Source: Kryptolebias marmoratus (Eukaryota > Chordata > Actinopteri > Cyprinodontiformes > Rivulidae). From it: DNA of 64,000 bases. The stretch covers positions 18,104,528-18,168,527 of the forward strand of contig NC_051431.1 in the NCBI RefSeq assembly GCF_001649575.2. The letters run 5' to 3'. This document shows, one piece after another, positions 50,647 through 61,032 of this stretch; the first letter of the stretch is position 1, and each line of letters starts with the position of its first letter. A program made the translations under genes and the position numbers. Below the pieces are notes generated by a model that was not told the origin of the DNA, ran no database searches, and worked only from the letters and a program-made list of their open reading frames with translations.

Positions 50647-52055
50647 CTATACTCTTAGATTACCAATAGATCACCTTAAACAAATTTACCCATAGCTGAG
50701 TCAGTTAAACCACTGCCACTTTCCAGGTAACCACACCTCTAACTTTACACAACCCCCTCTAAGATTCCTTCCTTTAGTTATCTTTTCTCATTTGACCTTG
50801 AGAGGGCAGCAAATCTCTTTTTCTCAGGATTGAGCCAACCACCAACCATCTGTACTCTTTGCTAAAGCAGGTCCAACCACTGAATCTTAACATTGTATCC
50901 ACAGTTTTTGATTATGCGTGTCTCCTGTTAAATAGGGTTCTTATGAAATAGTTTCTGCTCTTGGGCAAAAAGCAGGACTGATAGACATTGTTCAAACAGT
51001 CCACAGCAGGGTATTGGTTTAAACACCTTTTACAGTGGAGAGTTATTTCATGCAGTCAAGAGATTTGATTCATGGAAAGTAAGAGGAGGAGAGAACAAGA
51101 CATTAACAAAAACGAATGACTGAGGACACAAGGAGCATATAAGCAATGTGACAAGGCAACAACGGTAAAAACAAGACAAAGAGTTTTAAGATCCAAGTGG
51201 TTTGACTCAAGGAACACTGATAAAAGTCAGAGTGTTAGAGACTCTAGAGAGAGGCAGAAAAAAGAGGAAAAAGTGAAAGGTGAGATGACACAGATGTGAG
51301 GATACACTGACAGAAGGCAATGTAGTACAAGCATAAAAGAGTAAAGCTTGGAAGTCTCTTGATAAAGAGGTGGTAGGCAACGCACCCCGGCATGGCTCAA
51401 AGGACAGACTTTTCTAGTAAGCAGTGGAGATGAAAGTCTGTGGGACTTTTGAGCAGTAGATTGTCTCTTCTCACTCCCTTTGAGCAAAGCTCCAAGCTGC
51501 CCTCCACCTTTTTAGGGAGTCATCTACCAAATTGGATCAATAAGTAATTAACACTTTGGCTCTTCGCTGCCAAGTTCTCTTCCCTCCTTCGGCTGTTGCA
51601 TGCTCTTGCACACTGCTCTACAGACAAACACTCATGCTCATACATCACACTCAAAAACACTGACAAAAATGACGGAGAGAGGGACTCAACCATGCACAGT
51701 TATAGGCACACTTTACTTCTTGAGGCTCTTCTGTGCTCATGTGTGTTGTGACACAAGCAGCAAGGATGTCAATTTCTGTTATATGAAAAAAAGCTCTTAG
51801 TTTAATGTGAACAACCTCAGATTTAAATCTTTTTTACTTTCCCTATTTTGTAGCCTCTTCTGATTCTCTTGTTACAGAAACACATACACTAAAATATATT
51901 TTTCACTGTTGCCTCTAGTCTTTTTCTATTGACCCCACTTGTCTTGTGACTAGACAGACATTTGACATCTTTTGGTGTGAGTTAAATTGTTAAGAAAAAA
52001 TGGCATTCAGATATATCTGACATGATTTACACTAAGATAATCTTATTCTGTGTTA
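50647..52055. other. non-coding, no gene seen
   Basis: No recognised repeat or gene. Confidence 0.5.
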
Positions 52056-52086
52056 ATAAATGATAGGGTTATAGCCTATCATTTAT
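52056..52086. repeat. perfect hairpin, 12-bp arms
   Basis: ATAAATGATAGG (52056-52067) and CCTATCATTTAT (52075-52086) pair exactly around a 7-nt loop. Too short and AT-rich to call a small RNA gene. Confidence 0.85.
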
Positions 52087-52170
52087 AACTTTTGGAGTAA
52101 ACCTGATTCAAGAAGGTTACCACAGACAGTAAAACTTAGCAATCTTAATTGTTTTTGAGAGTTTAATGAA

Positions 52171-52419
52171 GTTCTCCCTGTGCACATGTGGGTTTACTCC
52201 GGCATGTTAGGTTAATTGATGATTCTAAAATTGTCCCTAGGTGTGAGTGAGAGTGTGAATGGTTGTTTGTCTCGTTAGTCTTTATGTGGCCCTGTGATGG
52301 ACTTGTGACCTGTCCAGGGTGTCCCCCGCCTCTCGCACAGTGCTGGGGATAGGCACCAGCTCCCCGCGACCCGGAATGGAGAAGCGGGTAAAGAAAATGG
52401 AAGGATGGATGGATGGATA
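52171..52419 (+). repeat. TGGA-tail SINE (copy 7), 5' truncated
   Basis: Starts inside the element at GTTCTCCCTGTGCACATG. It lacks about 35 bp between TTTACTCC and CATGTTAGG that copy 1 retains. It then runs through CCTGTCCAGGGTG, CTCTCGCACAGTG, CTCCCCGCGACCCGG to a GGAAGGATGGATGG tail. Elsewhere it is very similar to copy 1 (3346-3744), suggesting the same subfamily. Confidence 0.88.
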
Positions 52420-52639
52420 ATGACAGTTGTTTAATGAATATTTGTCGTCTGGTTCAGAAAATATTGTGCTAAAAACAAATGACAGACATGTATGCATACA
52501 CAAACAAAGGCAAAACCATTATCGCCCATTGTGTAAACCTGGGCAATAGTAAAAGAGAGAGAGAGAGAGAAAGAGAGAAGGGCAGCAGCTGACAGAATGA
52601 CAGAGACAAAGAAAGAAGAGGCAAAAAGACAGGGTCGGA
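52420..52639. other. spacer with (GA)n
   Basis: A GA run with about 9 units plus interruptions lies at 52552-52578. The opposite strand reads as Ser-Leu repeats, an artefact. Confidence 0.7.
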
Positions 52640-52785
52640 GAGATAACAACAGCCATGGGCCAAGCAGCGGATTGATGTGTGAGGATTCAGTGCAGAGCCC
52701 AATCATCAATCCCATTGGCTAATCAGATGTACGGTTGAATTATTGATAAGAGGGTCTCATCAATAATTGTAGTGCTGCTGCTTTT
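52640..52785. promoter_or_regulatory. candidate enhancer-like block
   Basis: Contains GATTGATGTGTG, AATCATCAATCCCATTGG, GGCTAATCAGATG and a perfect palindrome with 10-bp arms AATTATTGAT/ATCAATAATT (52738-52747, 52759-52768). These resemble PBX/HOX-type and CCAAT motifs in a repeat-free patch. Regulatory function is inference only. Confidence 0.22.
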
Positions 52786-54122
52786 GGACCATAGACCGTA
52801 GAGAAGAAGGGAATCATAGCTGGTGGCTTAGTTGGAATAAAACACACACAATCATAACATGAACATTTACAAAAAGAATAGAAAAACGTAGGAGGTGCTT
52901 CAGTTTCTTGAAACAGGTATAGAATTGTAAATGCAAAAAGTTACACACATATTTTAGTAGCTTATTGTCCAGTAATAGTACAATGCTGATACCACTGTTT
53001 CAGAGTTTTACAAACTTTTATTTTCTCCTTGACAAAAGAAGTCAATTGAGGTACTTTTCTATGACACTGTAAGTTTCTTGTGACAGTATATCAGGTATAT
53101 GCAGAACATACATTTTATTGTTACAAAAAATCTCTCAGTTTTTAAGCTGTACCATTAAGTGACTAACTACAAAAACATGCTCATTCAACAAGTCTCTTTC
53201 ATTTTTTTTTCGTCTTTAATTTAAAAAATACATTCGAACAAATGACATAAAACTTACTTGAATGAAAGGGCATAACATTCTTCCTGTAAGAATTAATAAA
53301 TGCTTGTACCTAACAATGGTTTATTTAGGGCCTCCTTGAAAGCATACTTTCAAGAAAGCTTCCACATGAATCTCAGTGCCATGGTAGATGGACTACAAGC
53401 CCACTCAGTCAATTGGCAATCATTATATTTCTGTAATATGATTTAAGATGGCATAGGGGAATGACAGAATTGTTCTAAGTGGCAGTGACTTTTTCCCCCT
53501 TTTTGGAGAATTGTTATAACTGTAATTGTTTTTTTTTTGTTTGTTTGTTTTTTGTAAATATAATCTGATAGCAGGTGCCTCTGTTGTTCAAGTTAGCTTA
53601 TCTGCATCAGCAGCAGATGATGTCACACTCATTTGTATTCTGCCACAAACAATTTGTTGGGTAAAAAAATGCTGGATTTCAAGACATTCCAGTAGAAAAT
53701 ATGTGAATAATATTTCCTTTGCAGGAGCAACATGGCTCTGTCATCTGTGCAGCACTAAAAAGATTTCATAATTGTAACTAAATACAGATTTGTGGCAAAT
53801 ACCTTTAGAGGTTTCTGGTCTTCAGTCATAATATGGGACAAATCGAATTCTGTTTGATGGATGAAGACTTTTGGGGATCTGGAGTTCAGTCTCTCCAGAA
53901 ACCTGTGATAGTAATATTTGTGTCGAACATGGAGTTGTATTGCATGCACTTAATGGGAACTGCAACCCATAATTACAAAGGCCTAGCATATCACCAGCCA
54001 CACTTCATGACAGAGTATTCAACTAAGATCATCCTATGCTGATGGCTGTTCTATTATATATATATACATAAATTCATTGCATTAACACAAAGTGATTATG
54101 TCCACTTGATTATGCTCTTCTT
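52786..54122. other. non-coding, no gene seen
   Basis: AT-rich sequence. Frames up to 81 codons lack recognisable content. Confidence 0.5.
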
Positions 54123-54213
54123 TTGTCCAGAAGAGCAGTCCTAGAAACAGATAAGATTCTGCACAGAACCCTTAAGCTCTCAGGCATCTGGTAGAGGACC
54201 TGCGCTTGATGTG
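54123..54213 (+). pseudogene. R2/R4-type LINE, 3' end only
   Basis: TTGTCCAGAAGAGC, CCTTAAGCTCTCAGGCATCT and GGTAGAGGACCTGCGC align with 8847-8940 of the larger copy, covering the last codons and the start of the 3' UTR. Only the extreme 3' end is present, as expected for 5' truncation during target-primed reverse transcription. Confidence 0.8.
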
Positions 54214-55541
54214 AACGTTCAAGCTTTGTGCTTAACTTAAATTTATGACGGGAGTCTTTTGTTTAGAGACTGTTGTTTCATTACTGATAGATGAAAGCAG
54301 ACTTCTTGATAAAAATGGCAAAATATGATTCTGTCTGAGAGAAAATGAGCGGAATATACACACATTGGAAATGTTAGGTAAAGTCCCATTAAACTTGTTT
54401 AGAAGCCCTTACTCAACAGCTGATCTGCCAACTGTTCTCTAGGGTTTAAAGAACCAGATGTTGTCTGTAACAAAGTCTGAACACTGATATTTATACTGGC
54501 ATGATGATAGAAATAAATGTAGAAGTAACAGATGGATATCAGGCAGGTGCTGTACCACTGTGATAAATTATTATAAGTGTAATATGTGCAAATTGGTGGG
54601 TTTTTTTATTCTCTTTTATCTTTGACTTGAGCAGTTAACCCTTTTGAAAATTTGTGTGCAACATATTTATACCAGTATAAAATGAACGTATTCTTCTATA
54701 GCCTTAAACTTTAACCACTTACAGTATGTTTGTCACCAAGATGTCTGCTCATATTCAAACCTCACAAGGTTTTTATTAAACACATTTACTGCAGATTTGA
54801 TTGCAGATGACCACACAAAAGTAAAAATACATGTCATTATTACAAATTTGATTTAAAAAAACAATAAAGAAACTATAAGAACGTGTAAATTGTCAATTAG
54901 AAGATAGAAGAATTTGTAACATATACTTCTAATATAGTATATAATTGATTTAGGGTAAACATAACTCATGAGATGATTTTAAATAATGCATCAAATGTGA
55001 TGTATTTTTAGTATTTGAGTCAAAAATAGTTGTTTTAAAGAAAAATATCTGATATCCAAAACGTTTAGCTCTTTATCAGTGTGGAGCATATAGATAAAGG
55101 CACACATTACTGAGTTTCAGCTACACATCTTTCTATATACACAGTGAAATATGGAACTTTTTTTTATCTTTAAGCCACAACAGATTTTTAGTTTGATTTA
55201 ACCCATAAGCTATAAAAGGCTTGGTATTATAGAAAAAAAATAAAATAAACAGTAAAAATAAGAAAAATGGATGGAAACTGTTTACTGTGTATATTCTCTC
55301 TGTGTTTCCTCTACCTGAGTGTGGTTTCATATGCTTTGCTTTACTTTGCACCATGTCACATAGATTAATCACATCAAACTGCCTGGATAGAGATTCCATT
55401 TCAGTGATAAAGGTTTTGCTCTGATTTTGACACTTCACCCATTCTCACTGAGTTTGAAAAAGGTGCATCTAAAAATGAATGCAGGTACAAAGAAAACACC
55501 ATGTTTGTGAACACAGAATAACAATTTTGACTGAGATCACC
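54214..55541. other. non-coding, no gene seen
   Basis: AT-rich sequence without recognised features. Confidence 0.5.
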
Positions 55542-55858
55542 TTCCATCCATTTTCTTTTACCTGTTTTTTCTTTCCGGGTCACCGGTGCTTATCTCCAGC
55601 AGTCACTGTGCGAGAGGCGGGGGACACCCTGAACAGGCTGCAAGTCCATCACAGGGCCACATAGAGACAAACAAGACAAACAACCATTCACACTCTCACT
55701 CACGTCTAGGGACAATTTAAAGTTACTAATTCATCCAACATGCATGTTTTTGGTCTGTGGAAGGAAACCAGAAGCAAAAAACCCCAAAAAACTACGTACA
55801 CACGAGAGGAACATGCAAACTCCACACTGAAAGGCTGTGAGGCAAACGTGGAGTAACA
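55542..55858 (-). repeat. TGGA-tail SINE (copy 8)
   Basis: Read on the minus strand: CCTCACAGCC head remnant, TTTGCATGTTCCTCTCG, TAACTTTAAATTGTCCC, GAGTGAGAGTGTGAATGG, GCGAGAGGCGG (reversed CCGCCTCTCGC) and a final AAAATGGATGGAAG tail. The A-box region is largely gone. Confidence 0.87.
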
Positions 55859-56180
55859 AAGTGCCTTTCTAAGCACACAAAACTTTTCAAAAATCACATT
55901 ACTACTCTTTCTCTAACACCTGTACAATTTAGTTACACTTTTAAGGAATATTCCTGAGTGTCTGGGTGACCACTATGCTGTAAAGTAATCTGTAAAGTCT
56001 GTTGGGAGGGTGGAGAGCCTTGTCTAATGCAACCTAATTACACCCGTCCACAATCACAAATGCTGCTTGCATCTATCAGTCTATTTCATCGCACACAATT
56101 AAAATAAAGTGCAAAGTCCAACATGTGAGTTCCTAGAATTAATATTAAATCCCAAAATAGGAAAATTATTATAGTGTTGC
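55859..56180. other. non-coding, no gene seen
   Basis: AT-rich spacer. Confidence 0.5.
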
Positions 56181-56233
56181 ATATATATATATAATATTTA
56201 TATATATATATATATATATTTTTTTTTTTTTTG
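56181..56233. repeat. (TA)n with T-run
   Basis: Interrupted TA repeats followed by about 14 T. Confidence 0.92.
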
Positions 56234-56349
56234 TCCGAACCATCCACTGGCTAGGGGGTGGATCATACGGTAATATGTTGACAGATGACCTTTTTAGTCA
56301 AACCTTCATAATATTATTATTCATAGTCACGTGTAAAAATGCACGATCT

Positions 56350-56620
56350 ATTAGAACCTGGAGTATATGTTTTAATTGTACATAGTTCTCAGCTATGATC
56401 ACACCAGATTTTAGCTAACTATCTGTAAATACGACTTAGATGTAGCCATTTTTGTGTTGATTTAGGTGGGTTATGGCCATATTTAATATGGATTAACTCC
56501 AAGAGTTAACCAGTTGTAAATGTTCTTACAATAATTACTTTCTGACAGTACCATTAAAATTTTGCAGTGGTTAATGACTTATCTTGCAAACAGGCAAACA
56601 AGGCTGACTTCAACAGTTAA
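56350..56620 (-). repeat. dispersed repeat family X, minus strand
   Basis: The plus-strand text TTAACTCCAAGAGTTAACCA, TAATTACTTTCTGACAGTA and CATTAAAATTTTGCAGTGG is the reverse complement of the blocks seen at 47.3 and 47.7 kb. Confidence 0.72.
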
Positions 56621-56664
56621 TGCCAATGTTTTAAGCATAGATCTCTTGCAATGTATAATGCTTG

Positions 56665-56805
56665 GAGCATGTGTTGGGATGACTCTCAGCTACTACAACA
56701 TTAAACTTTAGCTCAATATCTGTAAATTTGATTGAGCCATGTTTTGTGTTTTCCAAGGCTGATCAGCTATGGTAGCTATCTTGAATTTGGTTGGTTGTAA
56801 GAGAT
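56665..56805 (-). repeat. dispersed repeat family X, minus strand, partial
   Basis: GAGCATGTGTTGGGATGACT, CTCAGCTACTACAACATTAA and GCTATGGTAGCTATCTTGAA are the reverse complement of the family's GTAGTAGCTGAG..CCCAGCA and CAAGATGGC-type blocks. Confidence 0.68.
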
Positions 56806-56817
56806 GATGACTTGTGG

Positions 56818-56818
<1 letters not shown>

Positions 56819-56883
<65 letters not shown>
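56819..56883. repeat. compound (TA)n(TG)n microsatellite
   Basis: About 24 TA units followed by about 9 TG units. Confidence 0.96.
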
Positions 56884-56954
56884 ATTAAATTTAGATCAGC
56901 ACTTCATCACAATGTTAAAATTCTATTTGAAACTGTGAACATATTAAGAAAAAG

Positions 56955-57010
56955 TCACCAGTTCCACCACGACCCTACATGGAGAAGCAGGTAAAGAAAA
57001 TGGATAGGCT
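56955..57010 (+). repeat. SINE tail fragment
   Basis: CCACGACCCTACATGGAGAA, GCAGGTAAAGAAAATGGAT is the 3' end of the TGGA-tail SINE without its body. Confidence 0.75.
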
Positions 57011-57837
57011 CTGTGTACAATATATTTTAAAATGAGATTATGATATATCCTTGATAAAGTTTTAATAATATAATCATCCATAGTCTTTCAACAGCCTATT
57101 TTCACTCCATATGGAACCATAATTTGCAGAATTAAAATCATTCAATAAAAATAAAATGACTCCAGGTGGCTAAGTAGAGTACACTGGAAGCAGGCCATAA
57201 TGCTTACAGTGAGCTGCTTCATTTCCAGTACATGAACAATGGAGAACAGGACCATCAACCTACCTGTAGTGACAGGTGTTTTTACACTGATATCAAAATT
57301 ACATTTTTTTTTTAGAAAGTGCACTATTAGTTTAAAAAAAATAAATAAATTGAAAGGTGAAAACAAGTGTACGTTTACACAGGAAAGACAATACAGCATG
57401 CAGTTCTAACACTTGGGAATTATCTAGACAATTACCAGCTCTGGTGACACGTGAGCTCATGGGACAGTTTCTGCACTTTACATCCATTAAGCGCTGGCAG
57501 AGTGAAGAAAGCAAATTAGCATTTACATTTTTAGCTTCTCCAGGTGTTTAAAATGTTCAGAGAGGCAGTCTATTTTTGAAAGCTGCAACTGCAAAGTTTG
57601 CAAAACTGACACATTTTCAACATTGAGACTTTACTTCTAAAGGAGTAAAGCATATTCTTGTAAAAAAAAAAAATGCCACCTGTAGTGATGTGATGCAACT
57701 AAATGTCTTGCAGAAACTTTTGCAATTCAATTTCAAATTAAACAATTATTCTATTTTTTTTCTTCATCCCACCTGCAACTTAGGGTCAAAAGACCACAAT
57801 TTAAAGACTTTGCATTTTATCCTATAATTTAAAACTG
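57011..57837. other. non-coding, unique-looking
   Basis: No gene recognised. The 57390-57545 part is repeat-free and compositionally balanced. Confidence 0.45.
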
Positions 57838-57990
57838 AGATCATCTTCTGATGAGAAGGATAAGTTTTAGCTGTTTTGGTCAAACCCTGTAACTGACATT
57901 GTGTGCAATCTCATGTGATGTTGTGAAATCTTTCACAATCTATATGTGTTGACAATGATTCTCAATTGCTACTATACCAAACCACATCGC
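57838..57990 (-). repeat. dispersed repeat family X, 3' part, minus strand
   Basis: Reverse complement of the block order GAGAATCAT, ACACATATAGATTGTGAAAG, TTTGACCAAAACAGC and CATCAGAAGATGATC, matching 10905-11050. Confidence 0.6.
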
Positions 57991-58130
57991 AGCATGTGTT
58001 CTACTAAACTTATACCATCTATACGGCAGGAAACATGACAGACAAGGTCAAAGGGCTGTGAAATAACACAGTGGGATGTTTAGCAACTAAACAGATATTT
58101 CCCCCTGGAGTTCATTTTANGGGGGGGGGG
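57991..58130. other. spacer with ambiguous base and G-run
   Basis: An N at 58120 precedes ten G at 58121-58130. Sequencing through this homopolymer was probably uncertain, so the local length should not be trusted. Confidence 0.8.
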
Positions 58131-58539
58131 TACAGAATACCACAGTGAGACAGACTCAGATAGAACTACAGTAATGTATATGCAGGTTTGCAGTTTGTTT
58201 CTGCTGCCCCCAAATGGCTATGAATTAAGTGTTGCAGGTTTAACAGCACAGTTGTTGTATTGCATGTTTGCATTTTGTGAGCTGGAACCTTATTGTGGTT
58301 CACAGCAGACTTCACTAAATAATTTAATATGTTGATTTTTTTTTTTTTTTTTGCACTGTGCTGTGAATTGACACACTCCCCTGAGGACACTAAACAACAC
58401 AATGTGTCAAATGCACATATTCAAACATAGGTCTCAGTTTGCAACCAAGTCAGTATAAGAGTGTTCACAGAATAGCAATTTAATAATTAAACGAAAAAAC
58501 AAAATAAAATAAAATATTTTTCTTATCTGAGTTGCGTGA
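58131..58539. other. non-coding, T-run
   Basis: A T-run at about 58337-58352. No gene recognised. Confidence 0.5.
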
Positions 58540-58960
58540 CTTCAGCTTAGCTTTCTGACCCCCAACTAAAACCTTCATATTCAGGTCTCGTGAATCTAAT
58601 ATGCAGTGCCCTCTCTTCCAGTCTCTCCAGATGGAAGTTGAAATGAATCTAAATTAATGAATATCATTACAGTGCCTTCAATAGCGGCACTGTATTACTA
58701 ACCTCTCTTGGCTTTATCTCCCTCCACACATGGGTCCTGCACAAGCAAACCTTACTGTGGGATACAGATAGAAAAAAGGGAACTACTGTTTTATTATTAT
58801 TTTTTTCTTTAAATGGAAGAACATGCTGATTCTTTTCATCAGCAGGGGAGCAAGGCATGCCATAATGAGTTCTGTGCCTAACGAGGGCAGTCTAATGCCT
58901 GCCGACATGTTTTTACTGCCGATATCAGTGTCCCACAGCCTGTTCACTCCTAGGTTACAT
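58540..58960. promoter_or_regulatory. candidate conserved non-coding block
   Basis: A repeat-free, compositionally balanced block with words such as GAATCTAAATTAATGAATAT and TAATGCCTGCCGAC. It contains the perfect hairpin ACAGTGCC/GGCACTGT at 58669-58693 (see findings). Regulatory role is inference. Confidence 0.18.
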
Positions 58961-59630
58961 GAGTCGACCAGTGAATAATCTTTTACACTCCTATAAAAGT
59001 AGCTAAGTCTTATGGGTGAGTGTTTTCTTTTGGTTACTTAGAAAGGCAGGTAGACAAGAAATGAAATGTTTTGTCATTACTTGCCACTTGAATTTTTGTA
59101 ACGACAAGCACAAATTCAGTTTTTTCTTTGTTTTTGTTGTAAATTGGGAAAAAAAAGAAAAATCCAGACTTCTAAAATTATGCAAAAAGTGAATGAGACT
59201 CCAAAAGATTACATCTGATTATCTGATGATAAAAGTCTCTTTAAAAAAAAACACATTTTATTGATTGTTAATCTTGTTATTATAAAAATGCATGATGAAC
59301 CACAGCCATGGAAACAATTAAGTCCTCTTCATTCAAGGCTAGGTTTTGATGTATTACGATTTAATAAAAATGATCTCATCTTTACCCGGGTCTAAAAGTG
59401 TTGAAATGTAACCTCAAGTGTATAAAACCACACACCAAATTGTGCCACCTCTATATTTATTTATTTAATACATAAAGAAAAAAATGAAAAAGATGTGTAT
59501 GGAAAAAAAAACAAGTACAGATGCTTCTACTATAGTATTTAATGAGGAAAGTAGCAGCCATGTGCTGCAGATTAAATGCATTAGATGCATTAGTTAACTG
59601 ATGCATGTATGAGCATGCAAACATATAGTT
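58961..59630. other. non-coding, no gene seen
   Basis: AT-rich sequence without recognised features. Confidence 0.5.
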
Positions 59631-60470
59631 TGCTGTTCTGGAGTATACAGGTTTGTTTGAACACAATGCCAGGGAGGAAAAACATCAGCAATGATGTTAA
59701 AGAAGCAAATGCTGCTGCCCATCAATCTGATATAGTTTTCAGCTTCAAACAATTTGGAGTGCATCCATTTACAGAGAAAAAAGGTTACTCACTAGTGGAA
59801 AACATTTAGAACAGCTGCCAATCTTTTCACTAGTAAACCTCCCAGCAAATTCACCCCGAGGTCAGACTGTGCAATGCTGAGAGAGATTGCTAAGAAAAGT
59901 AGAGAAATGCATTTTCTTCCAAACAGTATTGCAAATGCTGAGTGTCGAATGACTTCCGAAGAAGCAGAAATGGAACTGTTAAAGCTAAATGAAGCAAAAC
60001 AATATCTACAAGCTAAAAATAGTAGAACAGTAGCTAAAAACTAAAAGTAGCATAATAAAACAAAAACAGAGCAGCTATTCTGAAGCAGATTTCAAAGTGA
60101 ACAATGGTTTGGAAAGGAACTGAAAAGATGGGAAAATATTTGTTAATAGAGTTAAATAAGCTTAAAAGTTTCAGGAAAGACCAAAACTCATAGCACCCAT
60201 CTCCTGAATGAGCTGAATGTTTTGATAAATGAATGGCAAAAACAGCACAAGGTATGCATAAGTACTTAGATTGAAAAAAAAAACCCTATAGACAAAAATT
60301 AATTAACAAAAAGGAAAACAATAGCGTGAATGATGAATCAGCACTCACAGGATTAAAAAAAACATCTCAGACTCTGCAGGCCTCTGTCAGAATCCTAAAA
60401 GTTAAAGTTCATAAGAATATAATAGGAGAAAAACAGAATAAATATGACTTGTTTGGAATCAGAAAGTCCT
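59631..60470 (+). pseudogene. Tc1/mariner transposase N-terminus, split by insertion
   Basis: The ATG at 59666 starts MPGRKNISNDVKEANAAAHQ and later SFKQFGVHPFT, the paired-like DNA-binding N-terminus of a Tc1-like transposase. A stop at 59807-59809 and frameshifts follow, then SKFTPRSDCAMLREIAKK (about 59845-59898). The frame breaks at an insertion (59899-60360) and resumes as TSQTLQASVRILKVKVH and NKYDLFG at 60361-60465. The catalytic DDE domain is absent. The split is clear because TSQTLQASV normally follows REIAK by about four residues in this family. Confidence 0.9.
59899..60360. mobile_element. 462-bp insertion in the Tc1 relic
   Basis: An AT-rich segment between the two halves of the transposase relic, ending in an A-run at about 60355-60362. 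It includes GAAGCAGAAATGGAACTG and repeated AGCTAAAAA words near 60010-60045. No TIR is seen. The A-run suggests retroposition, but no family is recognised. Confidence 0.5.
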
Positions 60471-60585
60471 TTTTAGCTGTATGTGTAGCAAGCCTGCACA
60501 CAAGTTCATTTTAAGAATGTACTTTATTCAAATGTGCATGGCTAACAGGACATGCTTATTACAGCCAAAGTCATTTTTGAGTGTA
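60471..60585. other. spacer
   Basis: Unassigned sequence after the Tc1 relic. Confidence 0.5.
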
Positions 60586-60608
60586 TGTGTGTGTGTGTGT
60601 GTGTGTGT
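60586..60608. repeat. (TG)n microsatellite
   Basis: About 10 TG units. Confidence 0.93.
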
Positions 60609-60969
60609 TTTACTACCTTTCCCTTGATCAATGGCCCCTGCCTGAGCTTCAGCTGTCTCGTAATTACACCACTGTCTGCGACATCTGAGTGTTTAAAAGA
60701 TCAAACAGTGTCTCAATCCTCTCACAAGGAACAGATCTAAGAGTCAGACGTCGCAGTAAAAGGTCACTCGCCGTGTTTGGATGCCACACAATAGTTTTCT
60801 TTTCTCCCCCCCCTTTTTTTATCTGTTTTCTTCTATTTGCTGTTCTGTCTCTTTACTTTCATGTATGGAGAATGATTCAGTAAAATGTCACTGGCACTCA
60901 GAAGTGATTATTGAGCAGGGAACAGCAGGTGGGATAGGTCGAGGAGGTGGAACAAGCATGCAAGCAAGT

Positions 60970-61032
60970 AAACAAGAAAGAAAGGAAGGAAGGAAGGAAG
61001 GAAGAAAGAAAGAAAGAAAGAAGGAGAAAGAG
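60970..61032 (+). repeat. (GGAA)n/(GAAA)n purine tract
   Basis: AAGGAAGGAAGGAAGG merges into GAAAGAAAGAAAG. The reading frame through it is Lys-Glu-rich and is an artefact. Confidence 0.95.

Noticed and set aside
40423..58120. Ambiguous bases at 40423 and 58120
   Set aside because: Single unresolved positions (one beside a G-run) reflect sequencing limits and not biology.
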